Assembly: GCA_021234155.1 (NCBI GenBank)
Contig: JAJEKV010000041.1
Coordinates: forward strand, 5,260,829-5,324,828
Length of the DNA stretch: 64,000 nt
Source: Isoetes taiwanensis
Taxonomy: Eukaryota; Streptophyta; Lycopodiopsida; Isoetales; Isoetaceae
Direction of reading: 5' to 3'
Positions 47,172 through 60,386 of the stretch are shown here, piece by piece. Both the position numbers and the translations under genes were made by a program. The number at the start of each line of letters is the position of its first letter. Positions within the stretch are counted from its first letter, which is position 1. Below the pieces are notes generated by a model. The model did not search any database. It saw nothing but the letters and a program-made list of their open reading frames with translations, and was not told the DNA's origin.

Positions 47172-48568
47172 TTGTGCGGTCAAACCATTGCGCAAACAAA
47201 CTTGTTAACAAAGTCATTATAAAAAGATGGTGTTGTGACGTTCCTATGCATTCAAATGGAGCAGAACTTTATTTTATGGCAAGTCTTTGATATTCTAACC
47301 AGTGTTGCCAGCTTGGTTGTGGTGCCTAAGGTCAAATGCTAGCGTGACTATTTTTTAGCACCTTAAAAGCATGTGGCATGATTGAAAACCCACAAGAGGG
47401 TAAGCTTCTATACAAGACCATTATTGGTATTATGTCGAAATTGGAAACGCACTTAAGGGTATATATTTCCATTGTTGAAACATTTAAGAGGCATGCAATG
47501 TCTTCCAAAGGTTACCAACTCAGAAGGTGGTGTCATGGAGTATCATGGCTATGGGATATTACCAGTACAGGTGCTTCATATATGCTCTAGATATTTTTGA
47601 GATAATGCAACATGGAAAAGGAGCCGAAATGAATAATGAGACCATGGGAAATCCAAAGGGGCAATTTTTTTTTGAAGTCTAAGGTCTGGATTAGGTCATT
47701 TCCCACGAAAATGGAAGAGGAGCAGCCGGAAATGGAAGAGGAACAGCCGATTTGGAGCGAAAGAGAGAAGGAGGAAGGTCGTGGAGGTTTTTTAAGGCAG
47801 ATTTGGAGAAGGAAAAGGGGACCCAGGTCGTTTTGGAGGAGCAGGAAGCTACCCAGCCTGAGAGGTCAGTAGGGAACAGAACTTGAAGAATAGAGAAGAA
47901 GGTCTGTAATTTTTTACTGTTGCAAGAAATTTAGTAGATGAATAACTGTGTGGGAAGACAAGCAGAACTATTGTGCTGGATTATGTTTGTGAACTAGATG
48001 GCATTATTAATTTAAAAGAGTTTTCACAATTTTAAAGTGGATGTGAATGGATTCAAGTACATGCACTGTGGATAGGCTGAGAAAGATGAAATTTATTCTC
48101 TGAAAAAAATAAATGTTCTAGCTGGTTGAAATTGTGTCAATTAATTCTATTGAATGTTGATCATCAGTGTCTTGCTTTTTCTTTCCATCATAGGCATTAA
48201 GTTGAACTATGATTGCATTAAAAATCTGATATCTATGGGCAGTGTTCTATTTTGTTTAAATGTTGTGTGATAAAAATGTGTAAGTTGCTGATTTGTGCCT
48301 GGAAAAATTTTTTGAGTTTGAGTTTTTAAAGTACTCCAGGGTACAAGTATTCATCGGATCTGTTTTCTGTCATTGTATATTGACTAAAGAGGAGTATTTC
48401 AGCTGTGCACTTGCAGAGAGTACGTGATCATTTGACCACCATCTTCTACCTTTAGCTTTGCCCATTATACTTGTGTTGTTGGCTTGGGTTTCGTGCCCTT
48501 GTCGACATATTTTTGGGGGGCATTCCGAGAACATTGGGCAATTGCTTATAGGTTACTAATGCTGGTGA
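47172..48568. other. Unassigned spacer between inverted gag fragments
   Basis: No supported gene. An imperfect 21-base tandem repeat (ATGGAAGAGGAGCAGCCGG) lies near 47712-47752. The rest is AT-rich. Confidence 0.4.
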
Positions 48569-49159
48569 ATGAATTTTTCAACAAGAGAGAAAAGTGAAGA
48601 GATTAAGAGACTTCAACAAGAGGAGCGGAATTTGAGAGCAAAGGAAAGAGAAGAAAGAAGTGCATTGAAGGAAAAATTATGGAGATCTTTAGAGCATCCT
48701 CCATTAGTAGTTGAGCAGCACACAAGTGTGAGATTGCATCCAGTTGCAGGTACACCAAGTCCTGAGAGCAAGCAACTAGAGGTAGAGTTTAATATTGACT
48801 TAGAGCCTAGTACGTTGTGTTCTATTTCTTTACCCACTATATCAGAACCAGTAAATACTAGCATGGCAGTGCCAACGAAAATGAGATACCCAAAATTTTC
48901 TGCCCTAGGAGGTATAGACGCTGATTCACATGTGCAGGCATTTTTGACCATAAGTGAGGCGAACCAGGAGGATGGCAACGCTGAGCGGTTATGGCTATTT
49001 CCAGCAACTTTACAAGATGGTGCTGTAGAGTGGTACAGAGCCGCTAGGGATGTTACGCCATTCGTAAGTTGGGATGAGTTAAGGAAGGGGTTTTTAAATG
49101 CATTCAGGCCCGTAGGTTTTGCGCAATGGTTTGACTGCACAACAGTGATTACCTATTGA
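48569..49159 (+). mobile_element. Gag fragment of an LTR element (direct copy)
   Basis: An open frame of 196 residues has a charged N-terminal coil (EEIKRLQQEERNLRAKEREE) and a Ty3-type gag core (FPATLQDGAVEWYRAARDV, WDELRKGFLNAFRP). It belongs to a different lineage from A, B and C. It forms one arm of an inverted repeat with 46915-47168. No LTRs were recognised beside it. Fossil. Confidence 0.7.
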
Positions 49160-50113
49160 AGACTATGGTACCTTACTTGGAGAAGCTAATAACAGAAGTG
49201 AACGTAATTGCTTATGTACAGAGGTCTGTGCATTTTCAAAATCAGTGTGACGAGAAAAGCACAAAGGTGTTGGAGGTACTAAAGACCATGGACTTTCCCT
49301 AAACTGTTGTATTTTTTTTTTTAAATATTAGATCCCTTTTTTATTGTAATTTGGTGTTTATGAACACCACAAACGTTTAAAGAATTTTATAATTCTCTGG
49401 TATGCAGTTCCCGTTATAGTGGGCTCAAATGGATAGTCAGCACTATTCAAATGGATATGATTATATTACTGTAGCATTCACATTCATATCCTTTATGATT
49501 TGCCCCGAGAGCCCAAGCACTCGATTACACTAGCCGATTGCACTGTCTCCACACCATGGCAACTCCTTCAATCTTATCTCTGTTATATAAACATGATCAA
49601 ACGGTGTACCCAGCTCGGCACGGCAGCATTCTTGGTCTTGCTATTTTCTCTTTTCTGCCCAACAGAATATCCCACAGGCGTTCTCACGTTTTCGAGGTCA
49701 ACAGGGTTTTTGCATATCAATATCCCACATGCATTTGAATCATTCTATGCCCTCGAACCATTGAACCATTGAAACAAATATAGCTTAATAATTAACTCAC
49801 CTCATGTGTAATCTTTGGACTTAATACAAACTCTATTCTTCATTCTTCAACTGTGTTACTCATGAAGATCAAACTGCCTTTCTGCTTCCCCCTCAACCTG
49901 AATACATGATAACCCTTAGGTATGAGCAAAGTGCTCTCAACTTCCCTTAAGGAATAATCATATAACATGATAATCCCAACAATGGCTCTCTGGCTTGTAA
50001 TCTTCAGTTACAGGCCAGAGTGTCATGACCTTTCTAGGTGTAATCCTCGTCCACCTTTTTTTTTTAGTAATGGCCTCAAATATCCCACATGCATTAAATG
50101 TTGCACAACAGGT
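49160..50113. other. Unassigned stretch
   Basis: I recognise no gene, RNA or element. It has T-rich runs at 49311-49324 and 50057-50066. Confidence 0.4.
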
Positions 50114-50720
50114 GTGAATCACCCCCAAGCATTTGGTAAAGCATAACAATTTTGACCTATGATATTCTATGCATTATGTTAAGGCATAAATTGTGTAAGT
50201 CAACAACATTCAAGTCAAGAAGTGTGAATCACCCCCAAGCAAATGTTTGACTTTTATTGACCATGGTAAAGCATAAGTCAACAATTTTCAAGTCAACAAG
50301 TATGAATCACCCCTAAGCTAAAGTTTTACTTTCATTGACCAACATGTTTCGTAAAGCGTGAGTCAACAATTTTCAAGTCAACAAGTGTGAATAACCCCCA
50401 AGCATTTGGTAAATCATGAGTCAACAATTTTGACCTATGCTATTCTATGCATTATGTTAAGGCATAAATTGTGTAAGTCAATAATTTCCAAGTCAACAAG
50501 TATGAATCAACCCCAAGCATTTGGTAAAGCGTAAGTCAACAATTTTGACCTATGCTATTCGATGCATTATGTTAAGGCATTGTTGTGTAAGACAACAATT
50601 TTCAAGTCAACAAGTGTGAATCACCCCCTTTGTTACATGTTTGACTTTCATTGACCAACATGTTTGGTGAAGCGTAAGTCAACAATTTTGAAGTCAACAA
50701 TCAATTTACACTAGCTAATT
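50114..50720. repeat. Degenerate tandem repeat, about 75-120 bp units
   Basis: The motif GTGAATCACCCCCAAGCA recurs near 50114, 50222, 50298, 50385, 50502 and 50616, together with AAGTCAACAATTTT and TGCATTATGTTAAGGCAT. Units differ in length because parts are missing. Nothing coding. Confidence 0.75.
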
Positions 50721-51166
50721 ATAACTAGAATTACTAAACAAGTGCCAAGCCAACATAATATGATTGGTGTCCAAAAAAGAATGGCCATTTCAGGATAGAT
50801 ATATATATATATTTTTTTATGTTTTAGAAAATAAAATTTTGGTCATTTCGAGGTAATTATTCGTATCCTACTAAATCATTATGATTAAGATACTAATGGT
50901 ACGAAATCCTAAAATCGTAGCCTACGAAATTAATTTCACGCCAGCCTTTATAGGCTATAGTCGTGAGGGAGAAGCATCGTCCAATTCCTTCAAACAGAAT
51001 GTCGAAGCGCTGCTACTCTCCCTCCCGCTCTGCCTCCCCTGGCCCTTCCAAGCGCCGGAAACTGCTTTCACTTCCTTTGGCATAGGTCCTTGCCAGTTAT
51101 GGCATAGGTCCTTGCCAGTTATGGCATAGGATCTTGGCCAAATTTTCCTTTGCAGGAGCCCAAGCC
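50721..51166. other. Left flank of element C
   Basis: No gene is supported. A 23-base unit (GGCATAGGTCCTTGCCAGTTAT) is repeated two and a half times at 51078-51131. The last bases before C are AAGCC; the matching target repeat lies outside the window. Confidence 0.4.
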
Positions 51167-52764
51167 TGTGACGTCCCCTACTCCCTATATGATGCACACA
51201 TCGTATCTGAAGGAGGAGCCTTCCCCCTGGCAGCTGCACTGACAGGGGCCATCCACCTGACTCCACTCCCAGTGGAATGAGCCAGCAAGGGAAGAGTGGA
51301 TGTGTCATTCACCCGTCTTCCATCGGGTCGACCTATCTGCGGAAGCGCGAATAAACAAACATGACCACAAACTAACAGTATGCATAAATACAACCACCTT
51401 GTAGGGTGGACATAGCATCAACATCACAAGAGATAACAACATCGATATAAACAATAACTGAAAGGAGGAATCCTACCCGAGGCTCAGACTCAAGGGGGAT
51501 GACTGACAGCTTGGGCCTCCAGAGGTCATTGCAGACAGAATTCATGGCAATGGATTTGGCTGGCACAGAACATAGCTTAGGGTAGTCCACACCATCCGCC
51601 CCTCCCGCACATACTTTGCAGAGTAGGCTGAAGAGCTTTGGGACCTAACCGTAGCCTGCCGGGTGAATAGCCAGAGGGGCTACTGCTACTGGGTTGCATC
51701 TCCCCAGCCCCGATGAGGCAGGAGGGAAGTCTCCTCCCCTCCAGAAGCAATCATGCCCTTCATAGGCGGCTAGAGAGCCACTGCTCTTATTCGACTTCAA
51801 CTCACTGGAAGGTGACGCATCACCCCACGAGTGTCGAGCTCATGCCTTGCCCACACGCAGTGACAAGCCATTAAGCCTAGCCCACAGAGACCCCCGGTAG
51901 GCCTTACACACCAGAGGGGTCAGTCTGTGTAGGGACATGTTCTTCCTTATCAGCCGGTCGGATCCCTCCACCCACAACCAGGCGGGCTCTTGTGTACGGG
52001 CCGCATATAATTGGGACTACTGGTGCTAACTAGGATCATGTGCTACACAGCTTTAAGTCTCTACCCCCCTTCCCAAGACATGGAGGTCACAGAATGAAAT
52101 ACATCCAACATCATAGAACTGAAATAGAGAATATCATCAAATCAATCTATCTACACAACAGAGTTAGATTGATTAGTTAGGGTCTATGGCCTCGGGATCT
52201 ATAAGGCTTCTAGAGTTGATCCAACACATCAATTCGGCCTATTGCCATGCCCAAAGACGGATTTGCACAACAGAACAACTAGATACCTGCTCCTTGACCC
52301 GCCGCTGATCCTCGGAAGGCGTCCATGACCTTGATCTTGCTGGAGATGGCTGCGAATCGGTAATCTGTTGGGCAAATCCGGCTTCTCGGAGCTCAGCAAT
52401 GCGGATTGGAGTCCTGCCTTGGCCGAAATGGCCCAAGAGAACCCTAAATGCGAGGATGGAAAGGAAGCTCTAGAAAACCCTAAATGCGAATTTGAAAGGA
52501 GAGCTAGGGTTTAGGGTTTTAGCCCTTATATAGACCCTTTTTAGGTTAGGTTAATCATTTGGCCAAATGGGTTCATGCCATTTGGAAAATGGGGTTCAAG
52601 GGGATTTTGTTGTGTATATTTTATTAACATGCACAACATTCGAGGTTGCCCCCCCTAGGGTGCAACATTCTTCGACTCTCAAGTACATGTCGTCTATGAT
52701 ATGTACGTGTGACGTGGCAGTATAATATACGTATTAGGAGCGTATATTATGCTGGAACGTCACA
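51167..52764 (-). repeat. C 3' LTR
   Basis: It is 1598 bp, TGTGACGTTCC at its minus-strand start (52764) and ACGTCACA at its end (51167). It is nearly identical to 62978-64000. Confidence 0.93.
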
Positions 52765-53585
52765 TTCTCCCCACCTTGACTTGATGCTGTCCTCAGCATC
52801 ACGCGTCTCCCCACCTTGGGAACCTGCATCTCCTGCAATCACATATAGTATAGAAAGATACACGATATTATTACGTCAAGGTTATAATAAGATTTGTGAG
52901 AGGCTCTTACGTCCTCTGCTTCAACATCTATTATTCACAAAATTTTACGATATTATCATCAATTATAGATCAAAACTTTCTAATTAAAGCTCCTTGTCGC
53001 CTCCTCACAACACATTATAGCAAAATTATGTGTTGCGAGTCCTCGTAGTGCCATCATCCTGCCGCTCAATTCCTCTATTTGCCTGCAGGTTCAACACTAC
53101 GTCAGTACGTGTTTAATTATTATAAGGGTTGGTTGTAAGGGAACCACCCATTAAATACAATTATATGGATGCAAGGCATATCTCCCGGCATAGGAAGATT
53201 ATGTTTCTTCCATCATGGCCGTGGAGACAGCACCCTATCATGCCTATATGCCACTCATGCCTACACCTGTAGTTGCACCACGTGGGAGATAGGTCCTTCC
53301 CGTATATGGGGGGTGAAGGGCCTTCCCCGTAGGCATTGACTAGAGGTGTTTTTCCTATGATGCATTCCTGGATGACCTCTTATCTCTCGAAGCGGTCTAC
53401 CTCCGTGGGACAGAAGTAGACCTTCTAATCTACCTTCCACTCATCCAAGCGGAACCGCGGTCATGCCTACAATGACATTACACCACGTCCTAGAGAGCAC
53501 CGTAGTGGTCTCATCATCGGCAACAACGCATGCAACCCATACCTGGCATAGGCTGCATATGTAGATTAATCTTAACACAATTAAT
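52765..53585 (-). other. C 3' untranslated region with doubled polypurine tract
   Basis: On the minus strand AAGGTGGGGAGA occurs at 52765-52777 (abutting the LTR) and again at about 52806-52818, with the hairpin GATGCTGAGGACAGCATC between. The remainder is non-coding and resembles the same part of B. Confidence 0.82.
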
Positions 53586-54990
53586 CTAAACACAAATCGA
53601 CATGCCTGAGCCAATTTCTTGGGTGTCGATGTCGACTACTTCGGTGACGAGCTGACCTTTGCATTGCTCCATGAACTCGGGGTACTGTTTCTGAAGATCT
53701 GTTTCGAGTACCCACATAGCGTCTTCCACTGAAAAGTGCTTCCACTTTACAAGGTATTGGAGAAATTTTGACCTTCTTGTCTTCTTATAAGATCTGTTAA
53801 GGAGGACTTCCGGGACGATTTCAAGGTGCTCGTCGGTCATTTCCAATAACTCCTTTGTCTCCAATACTTCCTCTGGATTAGGGTGTGCTTCTTTAGGAGA
53901 CTTGCGTGGAAAACGTTATGGATCTTTAAATGAGCTGGGAGTTCCAATTTGTAGGATTGGGTACCTACTCTTTTGATTATCTCGAAAGGACCAGCCCATC
54001 TTGGAGCAAGCTTCTTGCAATTGCCGATGCGGAGCTTGGCCTGCTTCACCTTGATCTTCAACCATACTTTGTCTCCCAACTTAAATTCTCTTACTGTCCT
54101 ATGCTTATCGGCTATGCTTTTCTGCCTGCTTCTTGCTGCTAGGAGATATCCTCTCACCTCCTCCACCAAATCTTGCATCTCTGAAAGCATCTGCTGGGAG
54201 ACTTCTACCTTGGACACAGGATTGTGCCAAGTATCCGGGGTAAGACACTGATACCCATAGTTGATCATGAAAGGACTCATCTGCGATGACTCCTGCTTGG
54301 TGCTGTTGTATGCAAACTCTACTAAGTGGATGAAATCTTCCCACTTAGATTGTTTGTTCCATACATAACTTCTTAACATATCTTCGATGATCCTGTTCGT
54401 CCTCTCCGTCTGACCATCTGTTTGGGGATGATATGCCGTGCTCATCGAAAGCTTCGTCTGGATGGTGGTGAATAAAGGCACTCATGAACTTGGAGTCCCT
54501 ATCTGAAATTATCTCCCTTGGCATACCATGGAGTCTGAAAATCTCCTTAACAAATAGATTGGCCGTGTCCAAAGCCGTATATGTTGTCCTGCACGGCACA
54601 AAGTGTGCCATCTTTGACAAACATCAAGGCGTCCTTGCCCCTTGCTGTTCTTGGGAGTCATGTAATAAAGTCCATACTTATTACCTCCCACTTAGCGTTT
54701 GGCACGGGCAATGGTTCCAGAGCACCTGGAATTCGTAGCTGCTCCGCCTTTGTCTGCTGGCAGGTTTGGCACTCACGAATATACCTTGCTATTTCCTTCT
54801 TCATGCCAGGCCAGTAGTAACTGCTTCTAATTTTGAAGTACGTCTTCATGAACCCTGCATGCCCTGCTATGGGACTATTGTGTGTATCATTCAAGATTAA
54901 CTTCCTTACTTGTGAAGATTTTGGTACACACAATTTGTTTTTATGGTATAGCAAGTTTCCCTCCTTCTTGTAGTGCCTGAACATCTCCCT
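53586..54990 (-). pseudogene. C integrase with chromodomain
   Basis: It has an HHCC zinc domain ([11 protein letters not shown] ... CQTCQQT, near 54890-54750), then the catalytic core with MDFIT, SDRDSKF and [23 protein letters not shown] linker leads to a chromodomain at 53673-53816 (VPEVLLNRSYKK ... YLVKWKHFSVEDAMW). It ends GSGMSICV as in B. It inserts the element copy; the chromodomain may read histone marks. A few breaks; all parts recognisable. Confidence 0.88.
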
Positions 54991-55099
54991 TTCCTTGTCG
55001 GTTCTGGCCTCTTTGCAAAGACTTGCCCACACTTCCTTGAAGTCGAGGTCCGTTGGCAATGCTTCTTCAATCTTCTTGCCAAACTCGCTTACGAGTGTT

Positions 55100-56460
55100 G
55101 ATATGGCGTTACAATGAATTCTTGTTGCCAAAGGCTTCCTAGAAAGGGCGTCCGCAACTACATTGAGCTTCCCTGGCTTATAACTTATCTCAAAGTCATA
55201 TTCTTCTAGGAATTCCATCCATCTCCTTTGCCTCAAATTGAGGAGTGGCTGTGTAAATATGTATTGAAGGCTTTGATGATCCGTGTCTAGCTGGAATCTT
55301 CTTCCCAATAGATAATGCCTCCAAATTCTTAAAGCTCTTACTATAGCCAGGAGCTCTTGATCATGCGTTGGGTAGCGTTGTTCAGCATCGTTCAACTTCT
55401 TGGAATCATAGGCTACTACTCTTTCCTCCTGCATGAGGACTGCACCTGTTGCTATCCTGCTAGCGTCTGTCGCCACAAGCTTATCTTTGGTCGCATCTGG
55501 CAAGACCAATACTGGCGCTGTCGTCAGTGCCTCCTTCAATGTATCAAATGCTTTCTGGGCCTTGCTTTGCCAATGAGTTGCCCAATCTTTTATCTTCCCA
55601 CCTTTTGTGAGATCAGTTAATGGCGCTGCTACCTTGGCAAAATTCTTCACAAATCTTCTATAATAGCCTGCTAGGCCTAAGAAGCTTCTGACTTCCTGCG
55701 TATTCTTCGGTGTCGGCCAATCAATCACGGCTTCTATCTTTGCAGGATATGTGGAAATGCCTTCTGCTGTGATCACATGCCCTAAATACTCCACTCTTTC
55801 CGTCGCGAAGTGGCACTTGGATAACTTCGCAAAGAGTTGATGCCTTCTTAGCTTTTCAAGCACGTTTCTCAAATGCTGGGCATGTTCTTCTATAGATTTG
55901 CTGTAGACCAAGATATCGTCGAAGAAGACTATGATGAAGGAGTCTAGAAACTCACGGAAGACGTCGTTCATCAATCTCATAAATGTTGCTGGCGCATTAG
56001 ACAATCCAAAAGGCATGACTGTGAACTCGTAGTGCCCATATCTTGTTCTGAACGCCTCTTGTGGATGTCTTCCTCCTTGATCCTGATCTGATGATACCCT
56101 GATCTGAGATCTATTTTGGAGAAGATCTTCGCTCCCTGCAACTGATCCATTAGGTCATCTGACCTAGGCAAGGCATACTTATTCTTAATGGTGTGCTTGT
56201 TCAACTGGCAGTAGTCGATGCACATTCTAAGGCTCCCATCCTTCTTCTTCACAAAAAGAATAGGTGCTCCGAAGGGAGAGACACTAGGTCTTATGAACCC
56301 TAGGTCTAGCAGCTCCTGCAACTGCTTCTTTAGCTCCGTCAACTCTTCAGTTGACATTCTATAGGGTGCCTTGCTTGTTGGCTTCGTTCCTGGCTCAAGT
56401 GCTATTTCACACTCGACTCCTCTATAGGGCGGAAGCTGCTTGATCTCATCAGGAAACAAG
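55100..56460 (-). pseudogene. C reverse transcriptase and RNase H
   Basis: RT carries [48 protein letters not shown] and the catalytic FFDD near 55920. RNase H follows with [24 protein letters not shown] and [10 protein letters not shown]. It is about 95% like B by eye in the conserved blocks. Part of one polyprotein with protease and integrase. Close to whole. Confidence 0.9.
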
Positions 56461-57150
56461 TCATGAAATTCCTTGATCAACTTTGCTATAGGCCTGGGGA
56501 GCTTATTCAACTCTTTGGCCTCTTTGCCTTCCTCCGGCTCTTGATCTTCGAGCTCAAGCTTAAGGAGATAGGCCACTTGCTGCTTCCTTAGGCACTTAAG
56601 CAACTTTTCACTACTCATGCATTGCATGATTGGGGTTACTTCTTTACCTGTAATCTCGATGACCTTGCCCTCTGGAGTTGTTAAGGTCACCTTGCGTTTC
56701 CCACAATCGATGAGTGCTCCTGCTGGCCCAAGGTATTCCATTCCAATAATCAGGTCATACTTGCCTATATTTATGACTTCTGCTCCCAATGCTACATTAA
56801 TGCCTGGCAAGTCTATATTGAAGTTTATTCTCTTCCCCGCTGTATGCCTGACTGCCCCATTAGCTAACACCACTGGCCTGGGCTTGGACTTCAACGGTTT
56901 TAGCTTCAACATGCTTACCATCTTAGGTGACGCAAAATTGTGACTGCTGCCCGAGTCTATCAGCACTATGAAGGATTTCTCTTTGGCTTTCCCAGTTGTT
57001 GAAATTACTTTGTACTGACTTTCTGCATTTTTTGTATCAATAGCTGCAAAAATGTGACACTCACCATGGATATAATCTCGTGCTTCGTCGTCGTCCGCAT
57101 CCGATGGTGTCTCCCATCCCAGTTCTACCAATGCCGCATTCATCACCAAG
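56461..57150 (-). pseudogene. C aspartic protease
   Basis: The active site [12 protein letters not shown] (catalytic D codon at 56957-56955) and the [15 protein letters not shown] block are intact. It releases the mature proteins from the gag-pol precursor. It is read in one frame with the end of gag and the start of RT. Confidence 0.9.
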
Positions 57151-58462
57151 GGGCAATTATTGGTCCTATGCCCTGGCTGGAAGCATCGGAAGCATAGCTC
57201 CTTTTCTATGCAATCCTTCTTCTTCTCTTTGGGGATGGACTGCAGAAATTGCCTCACTGCTTTGGAGTAGTTAGACCCGCCTCCTTGCTCCTTGAAGCTC
57301 ACCTGTTTCTTTTCCTGCTTGCCACCACTTGCATTGCCTTGCTTCCCATAATTGGAGTTGTATTGCGGTCTGCTAGCTGCTGGACTTGCTGGCCTTGGGC
57401 TATAGCTTCCTGCGCCCTTTCCTTTGTCTTGGAAATACTGCTGCCTTGGTGCATGCTCTTGCGGTCCTGTTCCTTGCAAACTTACGGCCTTTGATTCTGC
57501 CTCTGACACGGTCTTTGGGTTTATAGCCCTTACAAGCTTGCGGATCTCCTCATTCAACCCTTCAATATAGCCTTCCATCGCGTGTCTTTCACTCAACTTT
57601 GGCACATAAAGCCTTAGTCTCATGAATTCCTCGGTGTATTTCTGGACTGATTTGTTGCCTTGCTGCAACCTGTAGAACTGCTGCATCATGTTGCACTTAT
57701 GTTCTCTTGGTACGTAATGGTGTTTGAACGCCTTAGCAAACTTCCTGAACTTGCAACTGTCCCTACTCAGCCCATGTGCTTTAGCATATCCCTTCCACCA
57801 TATTCTGGCTGCCCCCTGAGGTTTGCTGTTGCTACCCTGCCTTTGTCCTTATCCTTCATGCCATAAGCGTTGCCATACTCGCTCGTCTCGTCGAGCCAAG
57901 CCTCCGCTTCCATTCCGGATTTGTTGTCTCCTGAGAACTGCTCTAGCTTTCTGGCTTTCCACACATTGCTAAGCGCAGAATCAACCTTCTTCTGGTAATC
58001 GGATTGTGATCTATCCCTGTCACGGTTTGGATTCTCCCGGCGTTCTCGTCTCTCTTCCTCCTGTACCTCTGATTCAGAGTCTGTGTCTGAGCTAGAGTCC
58101 GAAGATCCTGAACTAGGAGATCTTCTCCTTCGGCTTCTCTTCCTTTATTGCACTGTTCGGCCAGCCGGTGTTTCAGGCAAGGGTACATTCTGATCTTGCC
58201 CTCCTGCTCCTGCTGCCCCTGCTAGCAATGCCCTTATGTCATGGATGTCGGATCTGATATGGGATAGCTCCTCCTCTGGTGTTACTGCCTCAAACTCTGG
58301 GCACAGATTTCTCGGCTGGAAGCGCCTTGGTGGGGTACGCTCCTGCTCGCGTTGTCTCTGTTCATCAAGATTTCTAGGTACTCTTGCTGCATGCACATTA
58401 GAGTGAGTTCTGATCATTAGTTTCCTTGTTTTGGGTGTTACGTTGCTTGTTTGTTCATGCAA
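57151..58462 (-). pseudogene. C gag
   Basis: The N-terminal coil-like part (VTPEEELSHIRSDIHDIRALL) lies near 58300, the gag core (KFAKAFKRHYVP-type block, [20 protein letters not shown]) between about 57900 and 57530, and a CCHC zinc knuckle, [14 protein letters not shown], at 57153-57194. The zinc knuckle binds RNA. Near 58390 the minus strand reads TGTGCATGCAG, resembling the acceptor-like motif at the same place in A and B. A handful of breaks. Confidence 0.85.
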
Positions 58463-58574
58463 TATGTGGGGACAATTGTATGCAAAGAGACATATTTACG
58501 GTCATAATTTATATTCATACATATGATTAATATTTTTAACATTCAAACATATGAGGAAAACAACAATCCTAAAT

Positions 58575-60090
58575 CTACTCTTGGAACTTCTTCAAGTAAT
58601 CTGGGTTGTCTTGGAGGAATTTGTTCACTTGGGCTGTACCAATGGTTCCCCCTAGGTTCCTGAGGACATTCGTGGACGTACCTCCTTGAAGTGCGTTCAG
58701 CAAGTCTTCAATCTTCCTGTCCGACGTATAGGCTGCAGTTACTGCCAATCTGCCGTGCCGTTTGTAGGGAACTGCGAAGTCGAAGACACTCAATGCAATC
58801 GTTCTCTTGACTAGGATGACATGGTCGATGTTTGATGGCATACGAGCATGACTTCCAAATCCAGAGAGGGCGATAAGCATGAAGACTCCTTCTTCTCCCC
58901 GCGGGCTGAACTGGCGGTGTACCACTGTTATCCTTCCATCTAAGAGCAAAGGAAGATAGAACCTAAGGGCTTTGTCATGCCCTGCTTCTCCGCCTGAAGT
59001 GATGGCTGCTCGGTGTCTCCCAGAATACTCGTCAACTGGCACTTCCACCAAGTCCCTGTAATCGCTGTAGATGGAAGATGCAAGATTGATGCTTCTCTTC
59101 TCTGATGCTGGTGTTGATGCAGACGAGCTTGGCAGGAGTACTGATGTTGACTTTCCTTTGATTCCCATGCTCTCCTGAATCGCCAAGAACTCTTCTTCCG
59201 TCGGTAGCTCTTGTTCGCCATCATCCATGCGATCTTGGGTGTATGCTGCCGATATCGTAGATGTCCGGGCTGGTGTAGGTTCTGGCTTCCCTTATACTGA
59301 TGGGAAAATCTTGAGTTTCCCTGTCGATGAAGTCGTCGAGCACAGGGTCTTGTCGTAGGAGGTACAGCAATTCATCCAGTCTGTAGCCCCTGTCTCGGCA
59401 CTCGGGAAGATTCTTGATATCATGGAGGCTCAAGTATGGCTCTCCTTGTATGATCACTGGGGTCAAGCTTGTGATCCCTTGTCCCAGTGGTGGGGCTCTT
59501 TCGTTGCTTTCGAGTGCGTCTTGAAGCTCACGGATCTGTTGCTCCACCAGTTGCCTCTCCTGAGCTAGGTCGATGTCTTCTGAGTCTGACTCTTGCTCTT
59601 CTTCTTCTTCTTCTTCTTCCTCGTCGTAGGCGAGGCGCATCTGCTCCTCCTCCGCAGCTGCCATGGCCATTGGCTCAATGTCTAAGGGCTGTACTGATGG
59701 CTCTCCTAGCTTAGTTTGACCCCGGAGGGATAGGAATATGGCTACGGCTGCATTGTAAGAGAAGTATCTCCTCTTATTGGCGGAGACTGACATATAATCT
59801 GGCAGACGGGTTGCTTTGTTTTCTAGGTATTTTTCTACGTTTGGTATGTCCCGGAGAGCTGTCTTGAGGGCTGTATTGGGTGCAAAGTATCCTATGCAAG
59901 GTGGGAGTTCTACTAAGAATGGTCCTATCTTAGCATGAAACTCGGACATAATGTCCTGGTAAAAGGGCGTGGCATTGATGGTGGCCTCCACGTCGATCTG
60001 CTTCTGAAAAACACTGAAGACAGAATTGATGTCGGCCTCGGCCACATGAGCTGTGGCGCTGTACCATCGCCTGAACATAGAGGTTGCCAT
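58575..60090 (-). pseudogene. C ORF2: conserved protein of unknown function with acidic run
   Basis: It starts at 60090 (MATSMFRRWYSATAHVAEA), the block shared with B, although an upstream ATG in frame exists at 60204. About 500 residues: an N-terminal domain with ELPPCIGYFAP, a strongly acidic run near 59610 (nine glutamates followed by QESDSEDID), then a conserved C-terminal half (LPLLLDGRITVVHRQFSPRG, EEGVFMLIALSGFG, TAAYTSDRK, GGTSTNVLRNLG, ending KKFQE). I recognise no family. Its place between an H3-like ORF1 and gag and its acidic run suggest a chromatin or RNA partner role, which is only inference. Nearly whole. Confidence 0.78.
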
Positions 60091-60386
60091 GGAGTATGAG
60101 CAGCTGAGGATGATAAACAGATGTGCAAGCGCCTTAGGGGGCTGGAAAATCGGCTTGGAGTGAAGAGCAGTGGTGTAGGGCACAAATGGCCCCCATGGTC
60201 CCATTTATAGGCGAAACCCTAAATTTGGGAAAATTCAAGGTTGGGAAATATCTATGATTCTGAGGTCTAGGTGTGCAATTGACAAGCTAACTATGCTAAA
60301 AACTGCTTCTAGGGGTCGTATGACATCAATTTTCGGCTATCCTGTGGGGATATGTGGATGAAATAGGGCAATTCTTGGTGGAACCA

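Noticed and set aside
50114-50720. CRISPR-like array
   Set aside because: Units are degenerate, spacing varies from about 76 to 117 bp, the spacers are themselves repeated, and the context is a plant genome.
58575-60090. ORF2 as a second captured core histone (H4, H2A or H2B)
   Set aside because: No histone-fold blocks such as the H4 EHAKRKTV motif are present; the length and conserved blocks do not fit.
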